DNA of 64,000 nt from Cupriavidus sp. BIS7 (GCF_000292345.1 NZ_ALOU01000005.1:62001-126000), one strand, 5' to 3'. Positions 54,268 to 63,893 are shown, counted from the stretch's first letter. The notes: generated by a model from the sequence alone, not told the origin. Numbers and translations are program-made.

Positions 54268-55557
54268 ATGATGTCCTATCGCCGCGGCTGGATCGCCGTC
54301 CTCCTTTTCACGCTGGCCATGATCAATTACATGGACCGCATCGCACTGTCCATCGCGGCAGCACCAATAGCCGCCGAGTTCAAGCTCTCGACGGTCAGCA
54401 TGGGTTACCTGTTCTCCTCGTTCATCTGGAGCTACGCGCTGTTCCTGCTGCCCATGGGATTACTTCTCGATCGCTTTGGTACGAAGCGGATTGCCGGCTT
54501 CGGCATCTTCGTATGGTCTGCGGCAACGGCGCTGACTGGCGCCGCTACGAGCTTCGGAGCATTGCTGGCGGCACGCCTCGTCATGGGTGGGGGCGAGTCA
54601 TGCAGCAATCCGGTGGGCGCCAAGGTCATCCGTCAATGGATTCCTGCCGGTGAACGCGGTGTCGTGACGGCACTCTTCAACAGCGGGTCCTATGCGGGGC
54701 CGGCCATCTGCTCGGTGCTGCTTGCCTATCTAGTTGCCCACTTTGGTTGGCGCATTTCCTTCCTGATTGCGGGTGGCATTGGCTTCGTATGGCTTGCCGC
54801 CTGGCTGACGTTCTTTGATACACCGGAGAAGGCATTCTGGCTCGGCCAGGAAGAGCGCGACAAGATCGTGCGCGAGCGCGAGGTCAAATCGTATGTGCCG
54901 GCAGGCCAGGAAGCCCACGGTCTTCGCGCGCTGATGAAGACACCGACCTTGTGGGGCCTCGCGCTGACGCAAGGCTGCAACGTCTACACGCAGTATCTGT
55001 TCCTGACCTGGCTGCCCAGCTACCTGCAGGCGACCCGGCATCTTTCGATTTCCAAGACGGGGATGTTCGCGGCTGTGCCGTACGCGGTTTCCGTGATCCT
55101 CTGCGTGCTGGCAGGCCGGCTAAGCGATGTCTACGTCAAGCGCGGTGGCGTTGCTACCGGCCGTCGCCGTAATGCTGTGGCGCTCGCCATGATGACGGGT
55201 GCGGTGATCCTTGCCGTCCCCTTCATAACCAATCTGACGGCGCTGCTCGTGGTCTTCTCGATCACGCTGACGGGCATCGCATCCACCACGTCACTGAACT
55301 TCGCACTCCTGAACGACCTGCTTCCGAGCTCGCGCGATGTTGGTAAGGCAATGGCGTTCGTCGTGATGGGCGGCAACCTCTTCGGTTTGATTGCGCCGAT
55401 TGCCACTGGCTATGTCATCGCGGCTACGGGCAGTTATGACTGGGCTTTCGGTATTGCAGGCATGTTGCTCGTCGTTGGCGCAGCGATCACGTTGACCATG
55501 ACGCGCAGGCCAATGATTTATGTCCAGACCCCCCAATCGGCTGCTTCCAGCGCCTGA
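54268..55557 (+). CDS. MFS transporter, anion:cation symporter-like
   Basis: A 429-residue major facilitator with 12 predicted helices. Helix 1 reads 'MINYMDRIALSIAAAPIAAEF', 'FLLPMGLLLDRFGTKRIAG' covers loop 2-3, and 'RLVMGGGESCSNPVGAKVIRQWIP' covers helix 4-5. All are typical of the ACS branch that carries hexuronates, galactonate and related organic anions. It heads the plus-strand run MFS-cupin-Ldh2-ABM-ALDH. AGGAGACC precedes the ATG. Confidence 0.9.
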   Translation: MMSYRRGWIAVLLFTLAMINYMDRIALSIAAAPIAAEFKLSTVSMGYLFSSFIWSYALFLLPMGLLLDRFGTKRIAGFGIFVWSAATALTGAATSFGALLAARLVMGGGESCSNPVGAKVIRQWIPAGERGVVTALFNSGSYAGPAICSVLLAYLVAHFGWRISFLIAGGIGFVWLAAWLTFFDTPEKAFWLGQEERDKIVREREVKSYVPAGQEAHGLRALMKTPTLWGLALTQGCNVYTQYLFLTWLPSYLQATRHLSISKTGMFAAVPYAVSVILCVLAGRLSDVYVKRGGVATGRRRNAVALAMMTGAVILAVPFITNLTALLVVFSITLTGIASTTSLNFALLNDLLPSSRDVGKAMAFVVMGGNLFGLIAPIATGYVIAATGSYDWAFGIAGMLLVVGAAITLTMTRRPMIYVQTPQSAASSA

Positions 55558-55625
55558 GGCGACCCGGCTCCCAGTAGGCGTACTTCTAGTCGCCAGAACC
55601 CCTTACTTCTGATTGGAGATACCCC

Positions 55626-56045
55626 ATGACCAACAAGACCCCATCCGGTGCAGTCCTGTTGAGGCCCGAAGCACTGCCGACCCACGAACGTGGCGGCGGC
55701 GCACGGACCACGCCTCTGGTTTCGCGAGAGCTGGGAACGACCAGCTTCATTACGGGCTACACGTCATTTGACGCAGGCGTGGAGATTCCTTTCCACAGCC
55801 ATAACTGCCAGGAAAGCGTTGTGCTGATGGAGGGCGAGGCCGTACTCGACATCGATGGGCTGGAGTACGAACTCAAGCCGCACGACGTGACGTTCATTCC
55901 GCCGAATGTGAATCACCGCTTCCGCAACCTCTCGAAAACCAGGCCCATGAAGATCCTTTGGATCTATGCCACGGTCGATGCGACTCGTACGCTGACGGCG
56001 ACGGGCGTTACCAATCCTGTGGCATCTGAGCACGGCAAAAGCTGA
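55626..56045 (+). CDS. Small cupin protein
   Basis: A 139-residue single cupin domain. Motif 1 'FHSHNCQESVVLMEGEAVLDIDG' has His, His and Glu ligands, and motif 2 'FIPPNVNHRFRNLS' supplies a further His. The intact metal site suggests an isomerase, epimerase or dioxygenase-like role on the imported acid. It lies between the MFS and Ldh2 genes; GGAGATACCCC precedes the ATG. Confidence 0.87.
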   Translation: MTNKTPSGAVLLRPEALPTHERGGGARTTPLVSRELGTTSFITGYTSFDAGVEIPFHSHNCQESVVLMEGEAVLDIDGLEYELKPHDVTFIPPNVNHRFRNLSKTRPMKILWIYATVDATRTLTATGVTNPVASEHGKS

Positions 56046-56128
56046 CGCAGCACTAACGGGGACGCGCTCCTTTTCGGAGAGGCGAGACCCGCCGGATTTC
56101 AGTTATTCGGCATCTCCAGGAGATTTAA

Positions 56129-57184
56129 ATGCCACACACCGTTCAAGCGGAACAGCTCACCCAGTTCGGCTCAGCCATTCTTCAGTCCCTGGGCGTGCCC
56201 TATACAGATGCGCACCTGCTGGCGGACAGCCTGGTCGTCGCGGAGCTCTGGGGCCATTCATCGCACGGCATGCTCCGCCTGCCCTGGTATGTAGACCGCC
56301 TGCGCAGCGGTGTCATGACATCGGTCTCCAAACCGGAAATCGTCATGGACGGAGGGGCCATCACCGTCATGGATGGCCACCATGGAATCGGCCAGGTGCT
56401 GACCGCGAAAGCGGTTGAGCTTGGTATCCAGCGTGCGCGCGAGCACGGTATCAGCGCTGTTGGCGTTCGCAACTCAAACCACTTTGGTACAGCGGCATAT
56501 TTCACGCGCATGGCGGCCAGGGAAGGTTGCGTTGCGCTGCTCGCTACCAATGCAAGCCCGGCCATGGCCCCGTGGGGTGGGCGTGCCAAGAGCATTGGCA
56601 CGAACCCCTGGTCGATTGCGGCGCCGGGCGGTCGCCGTGGTGTTGCTGTCATGGACATTGCGAACACGGCGGTGGCCCGCGGGAAGATCTACCTCGCAGC
56701 CGAGCGCGGCGTAGAGATCCCGAACACGTGGGCCGCAGACGAGAACGGCGTTCCAACGACCAACGCCAAGGATGCAATCCACGGGCTGATTCTTCCCATG
56801 GCGGGGCATAAGGGCTACGTCATTTCATTCATGATGGACGTGCTCGCAGGTGTCCTGACTGGCAGTCACTTCGGCTCGAAAGTTGCCGGCCCCTACGAGG
56901 CGAACAAGACCAGTGGCTGCGGCCACCTGCTGATTACCATCGATGTGAAGGCGATGATGCCTCTCGCCGAATTCGAACAGCGCATGGAAGCGTTGATTGA
57001 TGAGGTCAAGGCAGTTCCGACGGCTCACGGCATCGACGAGATTTTCTTCCCTGGCGAGCTTGAGGACCGCAATACGACTCGGCTACTTGAGACCGGTATC
57101 TCCCTCGCGGACACGACGTGGGGCAGCCTGGTCAAGCTCGGCGCCGAAACCGGCACCGCATTGCCGGAACTCCTTTTCGCCTAA
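56129..57184 (+). CDS. Ldh2-family (malate/lactate/ureidoglycolate) dehydrogenase
   Basis: A 351-residue NAD(P)-dependent 2-hydroxy/2-oxo acid dehydrogenase of the type-2 malate/lactate (AllD/ComC) family. Typical segments are 'LWGHSSHGMLRLPWYVDRL', 'DGHHGIGQVL', 'VRNSNHFGTAAYFTRMA', 'GTNPWSIAAPG' and 'GHKGYVISFMMDVLAGVLTG'. It probably interconverts a hydroxy acid and the keto acid in the pathway fed by the neighbouring transporter. AGGAGATTTAA precedes the ATG. Confidence 0.92.
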   Translation: MPHTVQAEQLTQFGSAILQSLGVPYTDAHLLADSLVVAELWGHSSHGMLRLPWYVDRLRSGVMTSVSKPEIVMDGGAITVMDGHHGIGQVLTAKAVELGIQRAREHGISAVGVRNSNHFGTAAYFTRMAAREGCVALLATNASPAMAPWGGRAKSIGTNPWSIAAPGGRRGVAVMDIANTAVARGKIYLAAERGVEIPNTWAADENGVPTTNAKDAIHGLILPMAGHKGYVISFMMDVLAGVLTGSHFGSKVAGPYEANKTSGCGHLLITIDVKAMMPLAEFEQRMEALIDEVKAVPTAHGIDEIFFPGELEDRNTTRLLETGISLADTTWGSLVKLGAETGTALPELLFA

Positions 57185-57201
57185 CCCCAGAGGAACGCAA
57201 C

Positions 57202-57504
57202 ATGATCGCGCTTATCGTCTCGCTCGATGTCTATCCAGAACGCCTCGACGACTTTCTCGCGGCCATCAAGGAGAACGCCGAGCGGACGTTCAACGACGAG
57301 GCCGGCTGCACGTACTTTGACGTGACGCAGGACATCAAGAACCCGCTGCACTTCATGTTCTATGAGCTGTACGAGGACCAAGCCGCCGTCGATGCACACC
57401 GCGCCGCGCCACACTTTGCCAAATGGCGCGAGGCAGCGGACCGGTGCGTCGTGAAGGGCAGCCAGGTCAACACGCTTTGCACCCAGCTCTTCCACCACGC
57501 TTGA
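57202..57504 (+). CDS. ABM-domain (antibiotic biosynthesis monooxygenase-like) protein
   Basis: A 100-residue ferredoxin-like-fold protein of the ABM family. 'IKENAERTFNDEAGCTYFDVTQD' and 'FYELYEDQAAVDAHRAAPHFAKW' are typical, similar to YgiN/LsrG proteins. These enzymes act as cofactor-free oxygenases or isomerases of small carbonyl compounds. AGAGGAACGCAAC precedes ATG 57202; the longer reading starts inside the Ldh2 gene. It follows Ldh2 by 17 bp. Confidence 0.87.
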   Translation: MIALIVSLDVYPERLDDFLAAIKENAERTFNDEAGCTYFDVTQDIKNPLHFMFYELYEDQAAVDAHRAAPHFAKWREAADRCVVKGSQVNTLCTQLFHHA

Positions 57505-57582
57505 CGACACATTGCATCTCGCGCTGCAGTCGCGCAGGTCGCAAGTATTCGACTATCCCTTGATTTGGCAGGACGCAAAGCC

Positions 57583-58974
57583 ATGACGACATCCATCACT
57601 ACCTTTAATCCGACAACCGGCGCACCGCTGCAAACCTACGAATCGTGGTCCGCCAATCAGATCGAGCAAGCTGTCAACGATGGCTATGCGGCAGCCAAGG
57701 CATGGGGTAAGCAACCTCTATCCGTGCGCGTTGAGGTCGTTCGCCGACTGGCCGATGAGCTTCGGCGCCAAAGCGCCACGTTTGCCGACTTGGTCACAAC
57801 CGAAATGGGGAAGGTCAAAGCAGAGGCGGCTGGTGAACTTGAGAAGTCCGCAGTCACTGCAACGTATTACGCCGACAACGCAGCTCGAATTCTGGCCGAT
57901 GAGAAGGCCAACATCGATGGAGTTGACGCGTGGGTGAGCTACGAACCAATTGGCCTTGTGCTCGCGGTCATGCCTTGGAACTTCCCTGTTTGGCAAGTCA
58001 TGCGGTTCGCGATTCCAGCCATTACCGCGGGCAACGGCGTGCTGCTGAAGCACTCCCCCAATGTGACCGGATGCGCCTTGGCGCTGGAGCAACTGTTCGT
58101 CGACGCTGGGCTGCCGAGAGGTGTGGTGACAGCCATGGTGGTGGCAGAGCCGGATGTACCAGATGTCATCGACCGGCTGATTCAAGACGACCGAATCGCT
58201 GCGGTAACCCTGACGGGTTCGAACCGCGCGGGATCCGCAGTTGGGGCCGCCGCCGGGCGAGCGTCAAAGAAGTCCGTGCTCGAGCTCGGCGGTTCGGATG
58301 CTTTCATTGTTCTCGATGACGCGGACGTTCCGGCTGCAGCGGCGGCCGCAGTGAAGGCGCGCTACCACAACGCGGGGCAGAGCTGTGTCTGTGCCAAGCG
58401 GTTCATCGTCTCCGAAGGCATTGCGAAGGAGTTCACCGAGCGCTTCGTGAATGGCGCACGCGCACTGGTCGTTGGCGATCCTGGCGTGGCCGGCACGCAG
58501 ATCGGGCCGCTTGCACGCGGCGATCTTCGGGATGCGCTGGATCGTCAGGTCCGGCGGTCTCTCGAGGCCGGGGCGGTGCTTCTCGCTGGTGGCCAGCCTC
58601 TCAAAGGTCCTGGCAACTTCTATGAGCCAACTGTTCTGGGCAATACCGGCCCCGGTATGGCGGCGTTTGATGAGGAGACGTTCGGTCCGCTCGCAGCCAT
58701 TGCGATTGCAAAGGACGACGCAGATGCTATTCGTCTTGCAAACGCGACACCCTTCGGTCTTTCGGTGAGCGTGTGGTCCTCGTCAACAGAACGAGCCCTC
58801 ACTGTGGCGAAGGGGGTGACGAGCGGTGCGGCTTTCATCAATGCCATCACGGCATCGGACGCACGCATTCCCTTTGGCGGCACCAAGAAGTCCGGCTATG
58901 GCCGGGAGTTGGCTGCGGCGGGGATTCGCGAGTTCATGAACATCAGGACCTACTGGTCCGTTTCGGTTGCCTAG
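57583..58974 (+). CDS. Succinate-semialdehyde dehydrogenase-like aldehyde dehydrogenase
   Basis: A 463-residue aldehyde dehydrogenase. 'MPWNFPVWQVMRFAIPAITAGN', the general base Glu in 'VLELGGSDAFIV', the nucleophilic Cys in 'NAGQSCVCAKRFIV' and the C-terminal 'IPFGGTKKSGYGREL' are present. The short length and motifs match the GabD/Sad-like branch that oxidises semialdehydes or short hydroxyaldehydes. It is the last gene of the GntR-linked run and probably makes the acid end-product. Start 57583 follows AGGACGCAAAGCC. Confidence 0.92.
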   Translation: MTTSITTFNPTTGAPLQTYESWSANQIEQAVNDGYAAAKAWGKQPLSVRVEVVRRLADELRRQSATFADLVTTEMGKVKAEAAGELEKSAVTATYYADNAARILADEKANIDGVDAWVSYEPIGLVLAVMPWNFPVWQVMRFAIPAITAGNGVLLKHSPNVTGCALALEQLFVDAGLPRGVVTAMVVAEPDVPDVIDRLIQDDRIAAVTLTGSNRAGSAVGAAAGRASKKSVLELGGSDAFIVLDDADVPAAAAAAVKARYHNAGQSCVCAKRFIVSEGIAKEFTERFVNGARALVVGDPGVAGTQIGPLARGDLRDALDRQVRRSLEAGAVLLAGGQPLKGPGNFYEPTVLGNTGPGMAAFDEETFGPLAAIAIAKDDADAIRLANATPFGLSVSVWSSSTERALTVAKGVTSGAAFINAITASDARIPFGGTKKSGYGRELAAAGIREFMNIRTYWSVSVA

Positions 58975-59022
58975 AACTACCCGAAATCTTTCCAACAAGG
59001 GAGGCGTCGCCGTATGACAGCC

Positions 59023-59066
59023 GCCGATCTCCGCCGTCGGACCATCAGTCCGCCCAGGAGATCGGC
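59023..59066. terminator. Inverted repeat between convergent ALDH and paaK genes
   Basis: GCCGATCTCC (59023-59032) and GGAGATCGGC (59057-59066) are perfect complements separated by 24 nt, in the 121-bp gap between convergent stops. There is no T-tract. A role as a transcription barrier is plausible but unproven. Confidence 0.4.
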
Positions 59067-59095
59067 GATCAACCTATTCTTCAAAGCTCAAATGG

Positions 59096-60445
59096 TCAAA
59101 TCGCCCCCACCGGCTGCTCGTGCGTGATCTTCGGGCGCATGTCGAGCACGCGTTGCGCCTTGCCCACGTTGGTCCGCGCGATGTCCGTCGCGCCCACCAC
59201 CTGCACACGCGTGGTCACGCCGACATAGGTCTTGATCTGGGTCTTCAGTTCGCGCTCCAGCGATGCGCGGGCATCCGCCGACAGCGCGCCCGAGGATTCG
59301 GGGCGGGCCTCCACGCGTACCTCTAGCTGGTCCATATGGCCGTCACGCGTGACCACAAGCTGGTACTGCGGCGCAAGCGCGGGGGACTTCAGAATCAGTT
59401 CCTCGATCTGCGATGGGAACACGTTCACGCCACGGATGATCAGCATGTCGTCCGAGCGGCCCGTGATCTTGCCGATCCGGCGCATCGCGCGCGAGGTGGG
59501 CGGCAGCAGGCGCGTCAGGTCGCGCGTGCGGTAGCGGATCACGGGCAGCGCCTCCTTGGTCAGGGACGTGAACACCAGTTCGCCCTCGGCGCCGTCCGGC
59601 AGCACTTCGCCGGTCACGGGGTCGATGATCTCTGCGTAGAAGTGGTCTTCCCAGATGACCGGGCCGTCCTTGCTCTCGATGCATTCGCAAGCCACGCCCG
59701 GGCCCATCACCTCGGACAAGCCGTAGATGTCCACCGCATCGATGCCGGCGCGCGCTTCGATCTCCGCGCGCATCGCGTCGGTCCACGGCTCTGCGCCGAA
59801 GATGCCAACCTTCAGCGACGACTCCGACGGGTCCATGCCCTGCCGCTCCATCTCCTCGATCAGGTTCAGCATGTACGACGGCGTGACCATGATGATGTTG
59901 GGCTGGAACTCGCGGATCAGCTGCACCTGCTTTTCGGTCTGTCCGCCGGACATCGGAATCACGGTGCAACCGGCCTTCTCCGCGCCATAGTGCGCACCAA
60001 GCCCGCCCGTGAACAGGCCGTAGCCGTAGCTCACGTGCACCAGGTCTCCAGCACGCCCGCCAGCCGCACGGATCGATCGGGCCACAACACCGGCCCAGGT
60101 ATCGATGTCCTTCGCCGTATAGCCAACCACGGTCGGCTTGCCGGTGGTGCCGCTCGACGCATGCACGCGCGCCACCTTTTCACGCGGCACGGCGAACATG
60201 CCGAACGGATAGTTGTCGCGCAGGTCCTTCTTGGTCAGGAACGGGAACTTGGCCAGGTCCGCCAGCGACTTGATGTCGTCCGGATGCACCCCGGCCGCCC
60301 GGAAGGCCGTTCGGTAGTGCGGCACGTTGTCGTAAGCATGGCGCACACTCCATTTGAGCCGCTCAAGCTGCAGTGCCTGCAGTTCATCGCGGCTGGCGCG
60401 CTCGATCGGCTCCAGCTCATTGGGGCTAGGGATGCGTTGAACCAT
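59096..60445 (-). CDS. paaK: Phenylacetate-CoA ligase
   Basis: A 449-residue adenylate-forming ligase that converts phenylacetate to phenylacetyl-CoA, the first step of the paa pathway. The ATP motif 'ASSGTTGKPT', 'YGYGLFTGGLGAHYGAEKAG', 'YGLSEVMGPGV' and 'GKITGRSDDMLIIRGVNVFPSQIE' are diagnostic for PaaK. It is the last gene of the minus-strand paa run, 103 bp after paaN. Confidence 0.96.
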   Translation of the reverse strand: MVQRIPSPNELEPIERASRDELQALQLERLKWSVRHAYDNVPHYRTAFRAAGVHPDDIKSLADLAKFPFLTKKDLRDNYPFGMFAVPREKVARVHASSGTTGKPTVVGYTAKDIDTWAGVVARSIRAAGGRAGDLVHVSYGYGLFTGGLGAHYGAEKAGCTVIPMSGGQTEKQVQLIREFQPNIIMVTPSYMLNLIEEMERQGMDPSESSLKVGIFGAEPWTDAMRAEIEARAGIDAVDIYGLSEVMGPGVACECIESKDGPVIWEDHFYAEIIDPVTGEVLPDGAEGELVFTSLTKEALPVIRYRTRDLTRLLPPTSRAMRRIGKITGRSDDMLIIRGVNVFPSQIEELILKSPALAPQYQLVVTRDGHMDQLEVRVEARPESSGALSADARASLERELKTQIKTYVGVTTRVQVVGATDIARTNVGKAQRVLDMRPKITHEQPVGAI

Positions 60446-60548
60446 TGTCTACTCCATCTAGTTATGATGGCGCCGCAAGAACGGGGGTGAGCGCCGGGGT
60501 AATGCGGGTACTTCGGAAATGCCGGGTACTACCGATGAGCGCCGTGCC

Positions 60549-62213
60549 TCAGATGTGCGAGCGGCTCTGCACCACGCGGAAGCGATTGGCCACGAAAGCG
60601 GAATCGGACAGCGAAGCATTGGCTGCCGGGTTCGCGCCGGTGGCATGGAAGTCGCTGAACGCGGCCGACTGGTTGACGAACACGCCACCGGTCAGGTTGA
60701 GCGACAGCGCCACGCCAGCGTCTTCGGCGGCATCACGGATGCTTTCGGTGACGCCGGCGTCGGTCGTATAGGCCGACAGCGTCAGCGCGCCGTGATCGCG
60801 CACGCCACGATGCGCAAGCTCGATGCTGTGGGCGGTGCTGTCCGTCGCCACGATGAAGGAGATCGGGCCGAACAGCTCCTGCATGATCTTGCCTTCGTCG
60901 CTGGCGTCCACTTTCAGCACCAGCGGCGTATGCACGCGGGCGCCGGGGAATTCCGGATGCTCCAGCGCGCGGCTGTCGACAACGATCTCGCCAAGCGAGC
61001 GCGACGATTCGATACGCGCCACGACGCCGTCGTTCTGAATCGCGCCAAGCAGTTCCACCGCGCGGGCCGGATCGGCGGTCAGCTTGCTCACGGCTTCGCC
61101 GATTGCCGCTGCAACCTGGTCGAAGCTGACCTTGCCTTCCGGCGTATCGATGCCGTCCTTCGGCACATAGATGTTCTGGGGCGCGGTGCACATCTGGCCC
61201 GAGTACAACGCCAGCGAGAACACGATATTGCGCACCATGCCCTTGAAGTCGCTGGTCGAGTCGACCACGATCTGGTTGACGCCGGCCTTCTCCGTGTACA
61301 CCTGCGCCTGATGCGCATTGCGTTCGAGCCAGTCACCGTTGGCGGTGCTGCCGGTGAAATCGATCAGCCGCACTTCCGGACGCAGCGCCAGGGTCGATGC
61401 CATGCGTTCGCTCGGATCATTCGCCACCAGCGTGACCAGGTTCGGATCAAAGCCCGCCTCGGCCAGCACTTCGCGCGCCACTTCCACGGTAATGGCCAGC
61501 GGCAGGATTGCGCCCGGATGCGGCTTGACCACCACCGCGTTGCCGGTTGCCAGGCTGGCAAACAGGCCCGGGTAGCCGTTCCACGTCGGGAACGTGCAGC
61601 AGCCGATCACAAGACCCACGCCGCGCGGCACCACGGCATAGCGCTTCTCCATGCGCAGCGGTTCGTTCTTGCCTTGCGGCTTCTCCCACGTGGCCGACTT
61701 CGGAATGCGGCGCATCTCGTCCCACGCATAGGCCACCGCTTCCAGCCCCCGGTCCTGCGCGTGCGGGCCGCCAGCCTGGAACGCCATCATGAAAGCCTGC
61801 CCGGTGGTATGCATGACCGCATACGCAATCTCGAAGCTGCGGCGGTTCAGGCGCTGCAGGATTTCCAGCGACACACCCACCCACGCCTCGGGGCCAGCCT
61901 TGCGCCATTGCGGCATGCCCTTGGCCACACCGGCAAAGAGCTGGTCGAGGTCGGGCTTCGGATACGTGACACCAAGCGCCTCGCCATAGGGCGAGACTTC
62001 CTTGCCAGCCTGGCCGACCGTGCCGGGCTGCTGCAGCGCAAACGGCTTGTTCAGGCGCGCCTCGAAGGCGGCCTTGCCGTCGGCGTTAGCGGTTTCGCCG
62101 TAGACCTTGGGGCTCGGCATTTCGACAAACGGACTCCAGTAGCCACGCGTGGCAATAGCTTGGGTGGCTTGGTCCAGCAGCGCCTGATGGCGTTCGAAAA
62201 ACGGATGGGACAC
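60549..62213 (-). CDS. paaN: PaaN: aldehyde dehydrogenase of phenylacetate catabolism
   Basis: A 554-residue aldehyde dehydrogenase of the PaaN type. It starts with GTG at 62213 ('SHPFFERHQALLDQA'). 'VIGCCTFPTWNGYPGLFASLATGNAVVVKPHP' covers the cofactor site, and 'YSGQMCTAPQNIYVP' carries the nucleophilic Cys. In the pathway an aldehyde dehydrogenase oxidises the open-chain semialdehyde after oxepin-CoA ring opening. Unlike PaaZ this protein has no C-terminal MaoC-like hydratase, so the ring-opening hydratase must be a separate gene, not seen here. Confidence 0.92.
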   Translation of the reverse strand: MSHPFFERHQALLDQATQAIATRGYWSPFVEMPSPKVYGETANADGKAAFEARLNKPFALQQPGTVGQAGKEVSPYGEALGVTYPKPDLDQLFAGVAKGMPQWRKAGPEAWVGVSLEILQRLNRRSFEIAYAVMHTTGQAFMMAFQAGGPHAQDRGLEAVAYAWDEMRRIPKSATWEKPQGKNEPLRMEKRYAVVPRGVGLVIGCCTFPTWNGYPGLFASLATGNAVVVKPHPGAILPLAITVEVAREVLAEAGFDPNLVTLVANDPSERMASTLALRPEVRLIDFTGSTANGDWLERNAHQAQVYTEKAGVNQIVVDSTSDFKGMVRNIVFSLALYSGQMCTAPQNIYVPKDGIDTPEGKVSFDQVAAAIGEAVSKLTADPARAVELLGAIQNDGVVARIESSRSLGEIVVDSRALEHPEFPGARVHTPLVLKVDASDEGKIMQELFGPISFIVATDSTAHSIELAHRGVRDHGALTLSAYTTDAGVTESIRDAAEDAGVALSLNLTGGVFVNQSAAFSDFHATGANPAANASLSDSAFVANRFRVVQSRSHI

Positions 62214-62269
62214 GTCTAGTCTCCGGGGGCGGGTATTTGTAAGGTCAAGCGGCGTCTGATGCCGACGCT

Positions 62270-63346
62270 TCAGGTTTCCTGGTCGAAGTCGATCACGAGC
62301 TTGTCGCTGACGGCATAGCTCTGGCAGCTCAGGATGAAGCCGCGTGCCACTTCGTAGTCTTCCAGTGCGAAGTTGACATCCATGTCGACCTCGCCTTCGA
62401 TGCGCTTGCAGCGGCAGGTCGAGCAAACCCCGCCCTTGCATGCGTAAGGCAACTCGATGCCCTGGGCCAGCGCGGCATCCAGCACCGATTCCTTGTTCTT
62501 CTCCAGCGTGAACGTGCGCGTGCGGCCGTCCTGGATCACGGTTACCTCGCACTGCTGCTGGCCTACCTGCTTGTGCGCATGCGCGGCCGGGCGGGCCGAA
62601 GGAATGCTGGTGGCGAACAGCTCGCGCTTGATGCGGCTCTTGTCCACGCCGTTGTCCAGCAACGCCTGCGATACCTCTTCCATCATCGAGTGCGGGCCGC
62701 AGATGAAAGCGACATCGATGTCCTGCGGCTTCACCCAGTGCGTGAGCAGCGCATTGACCTTCTCGCCGTCGATGCGGCCATTGAACAGGTCGATATCCAG
62801 TTGCTCGCGGCTCAGCACGAAGACCAGGTTGAAGCGCTGCAGGTACGTGTCCTTCAGGTCTTCGAGCTCTTCCTTGAACAGCACCGACGACGACGCGCGG
62901 TTGCCGTAGAACAGCGTGAAGCGGCTCTGCGGCTCCGCCTGCAGCGTGGTCTTGATGATCGACAGCATCGGCGTGATGCCGCTGCCGGCCGCAAATGCAA
63001 CGTAGTGCTTCGCCTGGGTTGCCGAGAGCGGCACGTGGAAGTTCCCGGCCGGCGGCATCACGTCCAGCGTCATGCCAGGCCGTAGTTGCTCGTTGGCCCA
63101 GTTAGAGAACAGGCCGCCATCCACACGCTTGATCGCCACGCGCAGTTGCTCGTCCTGCACTGCCGAGCAGATCGAATAGGAACGGCGCACTTCATCGCCG
63201 TCGATACCCGTGCGCAGCGTCAGGTGCTGGCCCTGCACGTAGCGGAACGTTTCGGACAGTTCGCCGGGCACGGCAAACGTCACCGCCACTGCGTCGCGCG
63301 TTTCGCGCGTGACCGAAGCCACGGTCAGTTCATGGAATTTGCTCAT
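62270..63346 (-). CDS. paaE: Phenylacetyl-CoA epoxidase reductase subunit
   Basis: A 358-residue NADPH:ferredoxin-type reductase. The FAD barrel ('RRSYSICSAV'), the NADP domain ('AAGSGITPMLSI' and 'FICGPHSMM') and a C-terminal plant-type [2Fe-2S] domain ('YACKGGVCSTCRCK', with the last Cys in 'LSCQSY') give PaaE. It feeds electrons to the PaaABC di-iron epoxidase. Start 63346 (MSKFHELTV) fits the family; 14 bp separate it from paaD. Confidence 0.95.
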   Translation of the reverse strand: MSKFHELTVASVTRETRDAVAVTFAVPGELSETFRYVQGQHLTLRTGIDGDEVRRSYSICSAVQDEQLRVAIKRVDGGLFSNWANEQLRPGMTLDVMPPAGNFHVPLSATQAKHYVAFAAGSGITPMLSIIKTTLQAEPQSRFTLFYGNRASSSVLFKEELEDLKDTYLQRFNLVFVLSREQLDIDLFNGRIDGEKVNALLTHWVKPQDIDVAFICGPHSMMEEVSQALLDNGVDKSRIKRELFATSIPSARPAAHAHKQVGQQQCEVTVIQDGRTRTFTLEKNKESVLDAALAQGIELPYACKGGVCSTCRCKRIEGEVDMDVNFALEDYEVARGFILSCQSYAVSDKLVIDFDQET

Positions 63347-63360
63347 GTTCCGCACCTTGT

Positions 63361-63888
63361 CTAGTGGGCCTTGAAGTAATCGAACGGCTCGCGGCAATCG
63401 CCACAGCGATACAGCGCCTTACAGGCCGTGGAACCGAACTGGCTGACCAGCCGCGTGTGGTGCGATCCGCAATGCGGACAGGCCACCACCAGCACTGGTG
63501 AAGACCGGCGGCTGATACCGCTGATATCGATCACCTGCTGTGCCGGAGGTGCAATGCCATAGCCACTCAGGTTGGCCTTGCCACGCGCGGTCATCCAGTC
63601 GGTGGTCCATGCCGGCGCCAGCCGCGTTTCCACGCGCACGCTGTTCACGCCCTGCGCGGCCAGTACCGCTTCAACGTTCTCGCGGATCGCGGTCATCGCC
63701 GGACAGCCGGAGTACGTCGGCGTGATGGTGACCACGCAGGTGTCGTCCTGCCACGCCACGTCGCGCACGATGCCGAGGTCCACCACCGAAATCACGGGAA
63801 TCTCGGGGTCCGGCACCGCGTCGAGCCAGGACCAGACCTGTTCGATGGCGGGCAACGCCAGTGCGTGGGTAGACGCCTGGGCAGTCAT
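63361..63888 (-). CDS. paaD: Phenylacetyl-CoA epoxidase complex accessory protein PaaD
   Basis: A 175-residue protein with an N-terminal DUF59/MIP18 domain ('VPDPEIPVISVVDLGIVRDV' and 'TYSGCPAM') and a C-terminal zinc or Fe-S-like four-cysteine module ('CPHCGSHHTRLV...CKALYRCGDCREPFDYFK'). PaaD is required for a functional PaaABCE epoxidase, probably in Fe-S maturation. Start 63888 (MTAQAST) is five bases after the paaC stop. Confidence 0.95.
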   Translation of the reverse strand: MTAQASTHALALPAIEQVWSWLDAVPDPEIPVISVVDLGIVRDVAWQDDTCVVTITPTYSGCPAMTAIRENVEAVLAAQGVNSVRVETRLAPAWTTDWMTARGKANLSGYGIAPPAQQVIDISGISRRSSPVLVVACPHCGSHHTRLVSQFGSTACKALYRCGDCREPFDYFKAH

Positions 63889-63893
63889 GGCGC

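Noticed and set aside
60549..62213. Annotation as full PaaZ
   Set aside because: The protein ends after the aldehyde dehydrogenase domain with no MaoC-like hydratase, so PaaN is the better name.
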